Positions 1-7,761 of a stretch of 64,000 bases of DNA are shown here, in pieces. Each line of letters starts with the position of its first letter. Positions within the stretch are counted from its first letter, which is position 1. The DNA comes from Propionibacteriaceae bacterium UBA7704 (GTDB taxonomy: Bacteria > Actinomycetota > Actinomycetes > Propionibacteriales > Propionibacteriaceae): positions 1 through 64,000 of the forward strand of contig DLGC01000024.1 of assembly GCA_002482525.1 (NCBI GenBank). Reading direction: 5' to 3'. A program made the translations under genes and the position numbers. Under the pieces are notes generated by a model. The model did not search any database. It saw nothing but the letters and a program-made list of their open reading frames with translations, and was not told where the DNA came from.

Positions 1-87
1 GTCGCCAAGCACCGCAACGGCCAAACCCGCACCGTAGAGGTCGCCTTCCAAGGCCACTACAGCCGCTTCGTCGACATGCAGCACTGA
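1..87 (+). CDS. dnaB: Replicative DNA helicase DnaB, C-terminal fragment
   Basis: Only the last 28 codons are present, open from the first base to a TGA at 85-87. The peptide reads VAKHRNGQTRTVEVAFQGHY and then SRFVDMQH, which matches the conserved C-terminal strand of the RecA-like ATPase domain of bacterial DnaB (typically AKHRNGPT...FQGHYSRF). In the family this hexameric helicase unwinds DNA ahead of the replisome. The assignment rests on a short but very characteristic tail. The rest of the gene lies outside the window to the left. Confidence 0.85.
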   Translation, partial: VAKHRNGQTRTVEVAFQGHYSRFVDMQH

Positions 88-160
88 CCGGTAACGAGTG
101 CATTCCTCGGGCACGGCATCGCCACCAACCAGCTGAGCACCCGCTGCAAACGCCCACACA

Positions 161-203
161 CACCGGCTGGTTGAGGAGGACGCGCAGCGTCCGTCTCGAA
201 ACC
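161..203 (+). repeat. Palindromic repeat, copy 1
   Basis: Starts CACCGGCTGGTTGAGGAG (161-178) and ends GTCTCGAAACC (193-203). Its first 18 bases are the exact reverse complement of 260-277 in copy 2, so the two copies can form a long stem. GGTTTCGAGAC...CTCAACCAGC elements of this kind are familiar as dispersed intergenic repeats in actinobacteria; that statement is from general knowledge. Confidence 0.85.
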
Positions 204-234
204 TGGTGAGCCGATCTGTGGGCTGGTGCGCACT

Positions 235-278
235 GGTTTCGAGACGCTCACTTCGTTCGCTCCTCAACCAGCCGGTGT
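235..278 (-). repeat. Palindromic repeat, copy 2 (inverted)
   Basis: Begins GGTTTCGAGACGCTC and ends CTCAACCAGCCGGTG, inverted relative to copies 1 and 3. The centre differs (CACTTCGTTCGC instead of GGACGCGCAGCGTCC), so the arms are better conserved than the middle, as expected for a hairpin-type element. Confidence 0.85.
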
Positions 279-320
279 GGGAAGGGTGGCTTCGTCTGCG
301 GTGGAGGTCTTTCTGTCCGC

Positions 321-368
321 GGCTGGTTGAGGAGGACGCGCAGCGTCCGTCTCGAAACCGGGTGAGCC
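321..368 (+). repeat. Palindromic repeat, copy 3
   Basis: GGCTGGTTGAGGAGGACGCG is followed by CAGCGTCCGTCTCGAAACC and GGGTGAGCC. It is identical to copy 1 over 39 bases (321-359 against 165-203), and both are followed by GGTGAGCC. It lies just before the end of the convergent lipoprotein gene. Confidence 0.85.
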
Positions 369-405
369 GCGCCACCAACCGGCCGTTCGCCGGACGGTGG
401 CTCAG

Positions 406-2265
406 TCAGGAGATCCGCACGCCGAAGATCTTCTTGTCGTAGGAGGCCACCACGAGCATGTTGTTGTAAATCGCCGGGGAGGCCTCAATGTTCTTGCCGA
501 GGCTGAGAGTCGAGTAGTCCTGCCCGGTGTTCGGATCGAAGAGGTGCAGCAGGCCACCGGCATCGCCAAAGACCCCGTAGGAATGGCCGTCCTTGCCTTG
601 GAAGATGACCGGTGAGCTCCAGGAGTAACGATCGAGGTGGCGGCTCCAGGCAAGCGCGCCCGTCTTGCGGTCGAGCGCGATCAGCTCGCCGCCGAAGTCA
701 CCCAGGCACTTGTCGAAGATGCACAACGGGGCGGCAGTCTTCGAAACGTTGAAGAACACCAAGTCAGCGGTCTCGCCTTGGCCCAACGCCGGCGTCGCCA
801 GCAGACCGCCGTTGTTCGGGTAAGACGCCACCACGGGAAGGTCCTTCTCCCACACGACGTCTCCGGTGAGCGCATTGATCTTGCGCACGTTGGTTTCCAG
901 AGTGCCGCCGGTCTTGCCCCGCATGTCCACAGTGTTGCCCTGATACAAGAACGGGCCGGCAGGGGTGTCCTCGATCACGATGGACGCATCAGAGTCGTCG
1001 CCGACGTCACGGCTCCAGACGATCCGCATTGTGGTGGCGTCCCAGCAGATCAGGTTCCCGTCATTGTCGGTGGCATACATCAGGTTGCGGTACGCGGCCG
1101 CGGAGGACTCGATGCCATGAGCCTCACGCAGTTCGCCATCGAAAGTGTGCTCGACGCTGGTGGGGGTCTTGTACTCCAGCTTGGTGAGGAGGGGATCAAC
1201 GCTCACCGTCTTCGCCGCCGGATCGAACGTCGCATTGAGCTTCGCTTTGTACACCAGCCCGTTCTCGGCAGGCTCGAACAGAGTGTCGGTCGCGGCATTG
1301 ACCAGCGCGGACGAGTCGAAGGCACCCCACCCCTTGCGGGGCCGGGCGGGATCGTCCTGGCCGGTCCAGCCGGAAACCTCCTTGTTCTGGATCAGGTCGA
1401 AGATGCGGTAGCGGAACGGGCAGTCGTCGGTGGCCTTGTCGTTGTCCATGTCATTGAGGCCTTGACCCGCATAGAGCAACGGGTAGCCACGAGGATCGAT
1501 CGAGCCCGTGCCCTTGAAGCCGCAGCCGACATCGATCGGCTGCTTGGTCTGCTTCCCGGTCTCGAGGTCGAGCCGGTACACCTTGCCCTCGAAGACCGGG
1601 TAGATCACCTCGGTCAGGTCTTTGTCGGCGAACTCGGGGGCAAAACCCATCGCTTTGCGGGTTTGCTCGGGCCAGTTCACCAGCAGTGGCTGCCCCGTCC
1701 AGCCCGCGCCGGGCCAGTAGGACCCGTCGCCGCGCGCCTCGCCGATTTCCTGGGTCCAGGCGATGGCGAGCTTCTTCTCGGTGATGTCGGCAGTGCCGTA
1801 GGCGGGCGCATCGCGGAAGCTGTTGCCTCGGAAAGTGAGGACGCCGGGTACCTGGGTGTAGGTCTGCGGCGCACCGAAGGCCACCGTCTGGTCAGCGGCG
1901 TACTCGTGCTGGATTCGGTTCTCACCGTTCCAGATCCGCCAGCTCACTTCGCCGTCGCTGCCGGTCATCGGGATCGATGTCCAGGCTTCCGTCCCCGACG
2001 CGCCGGGCTGGTAGTGGGGCAGGCTCTGGAGCGGGATGGCGAGCTTGTCGGGGTCGGTCTGCGGGTCAAAGGCTGGTTCGAGTACGCTCGCCGGACGGTT
2101 GGGACGCGCACCCACCGTGATCTGCGGTGCGCTCGAGCACCCCGCCATGGCGACGATGAGCGCTACCCCGGCGCCGAGCACACCCTGCAAGGATCGATGT
2201 TCGAGCCACGGTTTGAGCACCCGACCAAGATTAGGTGATCGACTGTTGCCATTCTGATTCGCCAT
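406..2265 (-). CDS. PQQ-type beta-propeller lipoprotein
   Basis: About 619 residues from ATG at 2263-2265; an upstream in-frame start at 2298 would add 11 residues. A hydrophobic stretch ends in VAMAGCSS, a lipobox, so export and lipid anchoring outside the membrane are likely. The body contains repeated blades such as NLICWDATTMRIVWSRDVG, ALTGDVVWEKDL, ELIALDRKTGALAWSRHL and LHLFDPNTGQ, the W-containing pattern of PQQ-binding-like propellers (BamB/dehydrogenase fold). No dehydrogenase active site or cytochrome motif was recognised, so a binding or scaffold role is as likely as an enzyme. Its stop lies near the palindromic repeats. Confidence 0.75.
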   Translation of the reverse strand: MANQNGNSRSPNLGRVLKPWLEHRSLQGVLGAGVALIVAMAGCSSAPQITVGARPNRPASVLEPAFDPQTDPDKLAIPLQSLPHYQPGASGTEAWTSIPMTGSDGEVSWRIWNGENRIQHEYAADQTVAFGAPQTYTQVPGVLTFRGNSFRDAPAYGTADITEKKLAIAWTQEIGEARGDGSYWPGAGWTGQPLLVNWPEQTRKAMGFAPEFADKDLTEVIYPVFEGKVYRLDLETGKQTKQPIDVGCGFKGTGSIDPRGYPLLYAGQGLNDMDNDKATDDCPFRYRIFDLIQNKEVSGWTGQDDPARPRKGWGAFDSSALVNAATDTLFEPAENGLVYKAKLNATFDPAAKTVSVDPLLTKLEYKTPTSVEHTFDGELREAHGIESSAAAYRNLMYATDNDGNLICWDATTMRIVWSRDVGDDSDASIVIEDTPAGPFLYQGNTVDMRGKTGGTLETNVRKINALTGDVVWEKDLPVVASYPNNGGLLATPALGQGETADLVFFNVSKTAAPLCIFDKCLGDFGGELIALDRKTGALAWSRHLDRYSWSSPVIFQGKDGHSYGVFGDAGGLLHLFDPNTGQDYSTLSLGKNIEASPAIYNNMLVVASYDKKIFGVRIS

Positions 2266-2315
2266 GCTCGCAATCGCACGACCATGCCGCTCGTGCACGA
2301 GCCAGCAGACCTGCC

Positions 2316-2510
2316 CTAATCGAGGTCGGCGATGCGCTCGCGAAGCTCCGCGATCCGGGCGTAGGCGGCATGAGTGCGAGCCGCCACCTCCGGAATCCGC
2401 TCCCAGTCCAGCGGGAGGTCTTCGGCCAAGTCGTGCAGGTCGAGCTTCAACTGGCTGGCCGAAAAGGTGACCTTGCGCAGTTCGTCTTCCAGTGATTCGC
2501 GATCGCTCAT
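2316..2510 (-). CDS. Small helical protein, possibly CCE_0567/Rop-like
   Basis: 64 residues from ATG at 2508-2510, with AGGAG upstream at good spacing; a longer in-frame reading to 2684 has no comparable ribosome site. The sequence is two amphipathic helices around LKLDLHDLAEDLPLDWERIP, then VAARTHAAYARIAELRERI. From memory this resembles the small antiparallel-hairpin CCE_0567/Rop-like family (PF05082), best known near nitrogen-fixation genes; nothing nif-like is visible here. Function is not known. The gene stands alone between the lipoprotein and the enolase, all on separate transcripts as far as can be seen. Confidence 0.6.
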   Translation of the reverse strand: MSDRESLEDELRKVTFSASQLKLDLHDLAEDLPLDWERIPEVAARTHAAYARIAELRERIADLD

Positions 2511-2917
2511 GCTGGCCTGTCTCCTGGGTGCTGGGTCTGCTCTGTCGCGACGATCTTGGTCAGCGACACCGGTCGCCGACAAGGGCACAGCGGGGTTCGT
2601 CACGAGGACTTCACATGCGCGGGTCGCGCCACGGACAGCGCTCCACCAGCCAGTTTGACCACATCGTGACCTCCCCGGTTTCACGCAGTGACCATTTCGC
2701 AGCGCTCCGACGAGCCACGCACGGGCGAGGTAGGGTCGAAATCAGGTGGTGGGGCTCACCCGAACCGAACCGTCGCAGGCGCGACCAACAGTCCCTAGCT
2801 GTGTGCCGTGTCGCATCCGTGCGGTGACGAGCCGAAGGCCCGCCCCACCACCGAGGAACCCCGCGGCCACCACCGAGACTCCACCGTGGAGTCCGTAATC
2901 GGGAAAAGGGGCCGACA
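2511..2917. other. Intergenic region upstream of enolase
   Basis: About 400 bases without a supported gene between two divergently oriented genes. The only clear element is the palindrome at 2877-2893. Short open frames here overlap one another and lack ribosome sites. Confidence 0.6.
2877..2893. promoter_or_regulatory. Palindrome just upstream of enolase start
   Basis: GACTCCACCGTGGAGTC is an 8-1-8 perfect inverted repeat, 24 bases before the enolase ATG. A regulator site or a small 5'UTR hairpin is possible; no regulator is assigned. Confidence 0.4.
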
Positions 2918-4186
2918 ATGGCTTTCGAAATCACCCACGTCAGTGCGCTGGAGATCCTGGATTCCCGGGCGCGTCCCACCCTCGCGGTAACCCTGACTCT
3001 GGCCGACGGGACCGTCGCCGAAGCCGGAGTGCCGTCCGGGGCCTCCACGGGCACCCGAGAGGCCGTCGAACTTCGCGACGGCGACCCAACCCGCTTCGGC
3101 GGCAGTGGCGTCCTCACCGCGGTTGCGAATGTGAACTCCGAGCTCAATGCTGCGCTCACCGCGCACCCGTGGTCGAGCCTGGCCGAGGTCGATCAGGCCA
3201 TGCGCGATCTGGACGGCACCCCCAACAAGGCCCGACTCGGCGCCAATGCGCTCATCGGCACCTCCATGGCGCTGGCACGGGCATTGGCTGCCTCAACAGA
3301 CACACCGCTGTACGACTGGCTGCCCGGCTTCGGCCAGGCACACCGACTGCCGGTGCCCTGCTTCAATGTGCTCAACGGCGGGGCCCACGCGCCCAACCCG
3401 TTGGACTTCCAGGAGTTCATGATCTGCCCGATCGGCGCCCCCTCGATGGCCGAAGCCGTCCGCGCCGGGGCCGAGGTGTACGCCGCTTTGAAGAAGCGGC
3501 TGGCCGCCGATGGTCACGCCACCGGGCTCGGCGACGAAGGCGGCTTCGCTCCCGATCTGGCCGAACCCGAAGAAGTGCTGGAGCTGATCGTCGCCGCCAT
3601 CACCGACGCCGGCTACCCCACCGGCAAGGCAGGGGTCGCCATCGCCTTGGATCCGGCCGCCTCGGAGTTCTACCAGGCCGATGGCAGCTACCGGGTCAAC
3701 GGCACCAGCTTCAGCAGCGAGGACATGATCGCCCGCTATGCCGAGATGATCGACCGCTTCCCTATCTGGAGCATCGAGGACGGGCTGGGCGAGGCCGACA
3801 ACGCCGGCTGGCAGAAGCTGACCGCCACCCTGGGGGAGAAGATCCAATTGGTCGGCGACGACAATTTCTGCACCAACCCGGCCATCATCACCCAGGCCAT
3901 CGCCGACCACGTGGCCAACGCCGCCCTGATCAAGGTGAATCAGATCGGCACCGTCAGCGAAACCCTGGACGCGATGCGCATCTGCCACGAGGCCGGCTAC
4001 GGACAGATGGTCTCCCACCGCTCCGGAGAGACTCCCGACACCTTCATCGCCGACCTGGCGGTGGCGACCGGCTGCGGTCAGATCAAGACCGGTGCCCCGG
4101 CGCGCGGCGAACGCATCGCGAAGTACAACCGGCTGGTGGCGATCGCCGCGGCCGATCCCGCGCTGCCCTTCGGCCTGCCGGACTGA
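2918..4186 (+). CDS. eno: Enolase (divergent)
   Basis: 422 residues; ATG preceded by AAAAGGGG. Enolase interconverts 2-phosphoglycerate and phosphoenolpyruvate in glycolysis. The catalytic set is visible: the mobile loop PSGASTGTREA, QEF, GDEGGFAP, ALDPAASEF, SIEDGLGEAD, VGDDNFCTNP, LIKVNQIGTVSETLDAM, SHRSGETPDT and IKTGAPARGERIAKYN. The N-terminus is unusual: the nearly invariant SRGNPT block reads SRARPT, and there are other substitutions (GANALIGTSMALARA, FCTNP). All metal and catalytic residues seem retained, so it should be active. It may be the only enolase or a second, diverged copy. No glycolytic neighbours are seen. Confidence 0.93.
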   Translation: MAFEITHVSALEILDSRARPTLAVTLTLADGTVAEAGVPSGASTGTREAVELRDGDPTRFGGSGVLTAVANVNSELNAALTAHPWSSLAEVDQAMRDLDGTPNKARLGANALIGTSMALARALAASTDTPLYDWLPGFGQAHRLPVPCFNVLNGGAHAPNPLDFQEFMICPIGAPSMAEAVRAGAEVYAALKKRLAADGHATGLGDEGGFAPDLAEPEEVLELIVAAITDAGYPTGKAGVAIALDPAASEFYQADGSYRVNGTSFSSEDMIARYAEMIDRFPIWSIEDGLGEADNAGWQKLTATLGEKIQLVGDDNFCTNPAIITQAIADHVANAALIKVNQIGTVSETLDAMRICHEAGYGQMVSHRSGETPDTFIADLAVATGCGQIKTGAPARGERIAKYNRLVAIAAADPALPFGLPD

Positions 4187-4199
4187 CTGCTTCGCCGAC

Positions 4200-4958
4200 T
4201 CACCACCGGCCCATGGCCTGCAGCATCCGCTCAGCCGTGGGCCGGAAGTCTGCCGCCAGCACCGCCAGCCCCGGCTCGGTGCTGCCGCCCGGGTGTGCCA
4301 CCTGGGCGATGACCGCAGCGGCGTCGATCCCTTCGGCCTCCTGCAGTGCCACCGTCCCCACTGTGGTCTGACGCACCATCGACCGGGCCAGATCAACATC
4401 CAAACCATGCCGCTCGGCCACGGTATCGGCCCAGGCTTGCAGGATGAACGCGTAGAAGGCCGGTCCGTTGCTGGTGAGCGCGCAGTAGGCGTCGAGGTGG
4501 GCCGGCGCAACCTCATACACCGCCCCCACCGCCTTGAGCAGATCGCGGACGCGCTGCTTGTCCGGCTCGGACAGTCCCGGCCCCCAGCTCACCAGCGTCG
4601 ACCCCTGCCCGGTTGCGGAGTTCACATTCGGATAGGTGTCGACCCAGCGATCGGTGAAAGCGCCCAGATCTTGGCCTGGCGAGCAGTTCACCAGGATTGG
4701 ACGGTGGCTCAGTGCCTCGGCATTCGCGGTGAGTACCTCATTGACCTGGCCCGGCGCCATCCAGACGAAGACCGTATCCGAACGCCGCAACACCTCGGCG
4801 GCGGAATCGAGAAGAGTCAGGCCCGCGGCCTGCCTGGCAATCTGCTCGGCCTTGTCGCGGCTTCGGCTGAAGCCGTATACCTCGGCGATGCCCGCCGCTG
4901 CCAGCCCGCGCGCCAGCGGTCCACCCAATCGTCCCAGCCCGATGATTCCGATACCCAT
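4200..4958 (-). CDS. ProC-like NAD(P)-dependent reductase
   Basis: 252 residues, beginning MGIGIIGLGRLGGPLARGL, a Rossmann dinucleotide-binding motif (GxGxxG). The C-terminal half has the helical signature of pyrroline-5-carboxylate reductase: ALTSNGPAFYAFILQAW, then VRQTTVGT and VAHPGGSTEPGLAVL. The family makes proline by reducing pyrroline-5-carboxylate. The central MPN segment of typical ProC is altered (YPNVNSATGQGSTLVSWG), and the protein is slightly short, so a related substrate is possible. It converges with the enolase gene with 13 bases between the stops. Confidence 0.7.
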   Translation of the reverse strand: MGIGIIGLGRLGGPLARGLAAAGIAEVYGFSRSRDKAEQIARQAAGLTLLDSAAEVLRRSDTVFVWMAPGQVNEVLTANAEALSHRPILVNCSPGQDLGAFTDRWVDTYPNVNSATGQGSTLVSWGPGLSEPDKQRVRDLLKAVGAVYEVAPAHLDAYCALTSNGPAFYAFILQAWADTVAERHGLDVDLARSMVRQTTVGTVALQEAEGIDAAAVIAQVAHPGGSTEPGLAVLAADFRPTAERMLQAMGRW

Positions 4959-4984
4959 GGACGGCAGCTTAGGGGCAGCTCCCC

Positions 4985-5287
4985 TCAGCCCTGGTCGGCG
5001 GCCAATCGCTGCTCGACTCGCTGAACTTTGCCCTCCATCTCGCCGGTGTGGCCGGGCCGGATGTCGGCCTTCAGCACCAGGCTGACCCGTCCGGAATAGG
5101 CACCGACGGCCTCAGTGGCGCGTTTGACCACATCCATCACCTCGTCCCATTCGCCTTCGATCGTGGTGAACATCGAGTCCGTCCGGTTCGGCAAGCCGGA
5201 CTCGCGGACGATACGAACTGCGGCGGCGACCGCGTCCGCGACCGACTCCGATGTGCCCAAGGGGGATACTGAGAATGCAACCAACAT
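4985..5287 (-). CDS. MTH1187/YkoF-type thiamine-binding protein
   Basis: 100 residues, MLVAFSVSPLGTSESVADAV..., with the family features GLPNRTDSMFTTIEGEWDEV and RVSLVLKADIRPG. These small ferredoxin-fold proteins (thiamine-binding superfamily, former DUF77) form oligomers; family members bind thiamine or related ligands. The gene is upstream of, and in line with, the ProC-like gene (26 bases between them), so the two may be cotranscribed. Confidence 0.8.
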   Translation of the reverse strand: MLVAFSVSPLGTSESVADAVAAAVRIVRESGLPNRTDSMFTTIEGEWDEVMDVVKRATEAVGAYSGRVSLVLKADIRPGHTGEMEGKVQRVEQRLAADQG

Positions 5288-5658
5288 GGCCCCAGTATCG
5301 ACCTGGACCCGGCAGTTGCGGAGGCAGCGCTCGCCGAAGCGGCCAATGCCTCGGGGGCTGAATTACCGATGGATTCCGACCACAGCGCGGACCACCGCGG
5401 ACCCGGCTGACCGAGAGGCCGGGCGATTCCACTCCAACCCACCAGGCGCCCAGCGCCCCCGAGCTCAGCATTCCCGCTGTGACAAGCGTTTTCCATGCTC
5501 CGCAGCTGCACAGCCCCACCCGCCGAGGTACCTCCACCGCGCCTAGCACCGTGCCGGATCGGGGTCAAACCGACCCTTCTCACCGCCTGGCCGGTTACTC
5601 GGCCGAAACCGGTGGCCGATTACCGTGGTCGACACCCGTTGAATTGAGAGGATCTTCT
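5288..5658 (+). other. Intergenic region upstream of ahpC
   Basis: 371 bases without a supported gene. An open frame at 5294-5410 has acidic, protein-like content but no start codon. The ahpC promoter presumably lies here; I could not pick it with confidence. Confidence 0.5.
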
Positions 5659-6219
5659 ATGTCCCTGTTGGGCACCACGATCAAGCCATTCCGCGCCACC
5701 GCCTACCGCGACGGCGAATTCGTCGACGTCACCGAAGCCGACACCGCCGGAAAGTGGTCGGTCTTCTTCTTCTACCCCGCCGATTTCACTTTTGTGTGCC
5801 CCACCGAGCTGGCGGATCTGCAGGACCATTACGCCGAGCTGCAAGAAATGGGCGTCGAGGTGTTCTCGGTCAGCGCTGATACCCATTTCGTCCACAAAGC
5901 GTGGCATGACTCCTCACCCCAGGTCGGCAAGGTGGAGTTCTTCATGCTCGGTGACCCCAACCGGGAGGTCATCACCAATTTCGACAACCTGAGGGATTCC
6001 GGGCTGGCCGATCGAGCCACCTTCTTGGTTGATCCAGACGGCGTGATCCAGTTCTTCGAAGTCACCTCCGAAGGCGTCGGACGCAACGCAGCCGAGCTGG
6101 TTCGCAAGGTCCGCGCCGCTCAGCACGTCCGCGAGTTCCCCGGCGAGGTATGCCCGGCTCGTTGGGTGGAGGGCGCCGCCACCCTCGTCCCGTCGATCGA
6201 TCTGGTCGGCGCTATCTGA
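5659..6219 (+). CDS. ahpC: Alkyl hydroperoxide reductase subunit C (peroxiredoxin)
   Basis: 186 residues. ATG at 5659 is preceded by GAGAGGA; a longer in-frame reading upstream is not protein-like. AhpC reduces hydrogen peroxide, organic peroxides and peroxynitrite. The peroxidatic cysteine is in DFTFVCPTELADL (about C47) and the resolving cysteine in GEVCPARW (about C165), the typical 2-Cys AhpC arrangement. AhpF or AhpD, its usual reductants, are not adjacent, so electrons must come from elsewhere. A strong hairpin follows at 6227-6261. Confidence 0.93.
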   Translation: MSLLGTTIKPFRATAYRDGEFVDVTEADTAGKWSVFFFYPADFTFVCPTELADLQDHYAELQEMGVEVFSVSADTHFVHKAWHDSSPQVGKVEFFMLGDPNREVITNFDNLRDSGLADRATFLVDPDGVIQFFEVTSEGVGRNAAELVRKVRAAQHVREFPGEVCPARWVEGAATLVPSIDLVGAI

Positions 6220-6226
6220 GTCCAGT

Positions 6227-6261
6227 GTGGGGGTCGCCGACGAGACAACGGCGACCCCCAC
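6227..6261 (+). terminator. Hairpin terminator after ahpC
   Basis: GTGGGGGTCGCCG and CGGCGACCCCCAC form a perfect 13-base-pair stem with a 9-base loop, beginning 7 bases after the ahpC stop. There is no U-tract, as is common in actinobacteria. It ends 16 bases before the next GTG start. Confidence 0.75.
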
Positions 6262-6277
6262 TGGCTAGATTGAACTC

Positions 6278-6754
6278 GTGAAACGCGCGCTGATCGTCGC
6301 CGCTGTTGCGGTCGCCGTCACCGCGAGCGCGACGTTGGCCATCGAGACCGGCCAGTTCGTCGCCAGTAGCCCACCCCCGTCGGAGACGGCGCTGGAAGCC
6401 CCCCTCTCCCCCGTCACGGTGAACCCCGAGTGGATTCTCTCCGGCGAACCGACCTTTGCTTCGGTCGAGATTTCCCGCAGCCCCGACGGCCGCATCAGCC
6501 ACGGTCTGTGGTCCTGCACAGGCCCCACGACCTTCGAATGGCATTTCGACGTGGATGAGACCGTTTATGTGCTGGACGGCGAGGTCCATATCGACTACCG
6601 CGGCAACCAGTTCACCTTGCATGCCGGTGATTCAGCGACCTTCCACGGTGGCACACAGGCGCTATGGACCGTCCCTGACTACCTGAAGAAGTCCTACACC
6701 TTGCACAATCCCGGGCCCATGGGTCGCTGGTGGCGGTCCACTTTTCCGAGCTGA
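6278..6754 (+). CDS. Exported cupin-domain protein
   Basis: 158 residues from GTG. An N-terminal hydrophobic segment (RALIVAAVAVAVTASATLA) is a signal peptide or membrane anchor. The rest is a single cupin barrel close to the cupin_3/EutQ-like group: GLWSCTGPTTFEWHFDVDET, VYVLDGEVHIDYRGN, HAGDSATFHGG. The cupin motif-1 histidines are reduced to WHFDVDETVYVLDG, so metal binding is uncertain. The fold is clear; the substrate is unknown. No operon partner is obvious because a hairpin separates it from ahpC. Confidence 0.7.
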   Translation: MKRALIVAAVAVAVTASATLAIETGQFVASSPPPSETALEAPLSPVTVNPEWILSGEPTFASVEISRSPDGRISHGLWSCTGPTTFEWHFDVDETVYVLDGEVHIDYRGNQFTLHAGDSATFHGGTQALWTVPDYLKKSYTLHNPGPMGRWWRSTFPS

Positions 6755-6843
6755 GTCGACCCGATCGAATACTCCAGTGAGTGAAAGGGCCCATGGCCTG
6801 GCCCGAGAACTCCTGACATCATCAGTACGTCCCCCCTATCGAA

Positions 6844-7752
6844 GTGATTGTCATGAACGATCCTGACGCTGGTTCGTCGGCTCGATTCAGCCGCCGAACG
6901 CTCCTAGCCGGTGCCGCGCTGCTTCCGGTGCTGGCAGCCTGCGCCCCGATGCCCCCGGGCGCCACCGCGGGCACTCCCAGCGGCACACGCACGCCGACCC
7001 TCGCCCCGGGCGCCAACGGTCTGGGACCTGTCGTTCGCGGCACCCTGAACTCGCAGGCGATGCAAGCCCCGGCCGATTGGCTGATCTACTACCCGCCGGA
7101 CACCGTGGAGGGCGACCCCCTTCCGGTGGCGATCGTGATGCACGGCCTGGGCGCCAGCATCGCCGATCTGGATGCGAACCACTACTCCCAGGCCCTCTAC
7201 GACACTGTGATCCACCACGGCACGCCGCGCTTCGCCCTTGCGGCGATCAATGGTGGTTCCTTGTTCTGGCAGAAGTCCGGCTCCCGCGATGCCGGTGCAC
7301 TGGTCGCCGACGAGTTCGTCGCCGAGTTGGCGCGCCATGGCCTGATGACCTCGCGACTGGCGCTCACCGGATGGTCGATGGGCGGCTGGGGGGCCTTGCG
7401 GCTGGCGAGCAACGAATTGCACGGCAAGCTGAAGGCGATCGCACCGTTGAGTGCGCCCTGCTACGCCACCTTCGATGCGATTCCCGAGACCGGCTGGATG
7501 ACCCGCGCACAGTTCGACCGCAACAACTTCTACAACCATCCCGAGCGCCTCACCGATCTGCCGATCTTCCTGGCGTGTGGCAAGCAGGACGCCTTCTATC
7601 CGGGAAATGTCAGCTTCGCCAAGAAGCTCCGAAAGACACCCGGCGTCGGCCCATTGGTGACCGATTTCGGCCGTGGTGCCCACACCCCCCAGTACTGGAC
7701 TTCGGTGGCGCCGGCCCAACTCCATTTCCTCGGCCAACACCTCGCCGACTGA
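6844..7752 (+). CDS. Lipoprotein esterase of the alpha/beta-hydrolase fold
   Basis: 302 residues from GTG 6844; ATG at 6853 is an equally good start. The N-terminus has SRRTLLAGAALLPVLAAC, a twin-arginine-like signal ending in a lipobox, so the protein is probably lipid-anchored outside the cell. After a Thr/Pro-rich linker the hydrolase domain shows the oxyanion region IVMHGLGA, the nucleophile motif GWSMGGWGALRLA (serine about 178) and a late histidine in GRGAHTPQYW. This resembles the esterase D/antigen 85 group. The substrate is unknown. Nine bases separate it from the methyltransferase gene, so they are probably cotranscribed. Confidence 0.75.
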   Translation: MIVMNDPDAGSSARFSRRTLLAGAALLPVLAACAPMPPGATAGTPSGTRTPTLAPGANGLGPVVRGTLNSQAMQAPADWLIYYPPDTVEGDPLPVAIVMHGLGASIADLDANHYSQALYDTVIHHGTPRFALAAINGGSLFWQKSGSRDAGALVADEFVAELARHGLMTSRLALTGWSMGGWGALRLASNELHGKLKAIAPLSAPCYATFDAIPETGWMTRAQFDRNNFYNHPERLTDLPIFLACGKQDAFYPGNVSFAKKLRKTPGVGPLVTDFGRGAHTPQYWTSVAPAQLHFLGQHLAD

Positions 7753-7761
7753 GGACGAACC

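Larger units (their letters stand above)
88..405. other. Gene-free stretch holding palindromic repeats
   Basis: No convincing gene is seen between the dnaB stop and the stop of the lipoprotein gene. The stretch is dominated by three copies of one palindromic repeat (161-203, 235-278 and 321-368), described separately. Confidence 0.7.

Noticed and set aside
637..2238. A 533-codon open frame on the plus strand
   Set aside because: Opposite the beta-propeller lipoprotein, rich in Arg/Val/Gly without domains; the minus-strand gene explains the region.
3169..4371. Long Arg-rich frame overlapping enolase
   Set aside because: Same strand, shifted frame of a clear enolase; composition is typical of a shifted GC-rich frame.
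5294..5410. Short protein-like frame upstream of ahpC
   Set aside because: No start codon after the preceding in-frame stop and no ribosome site.
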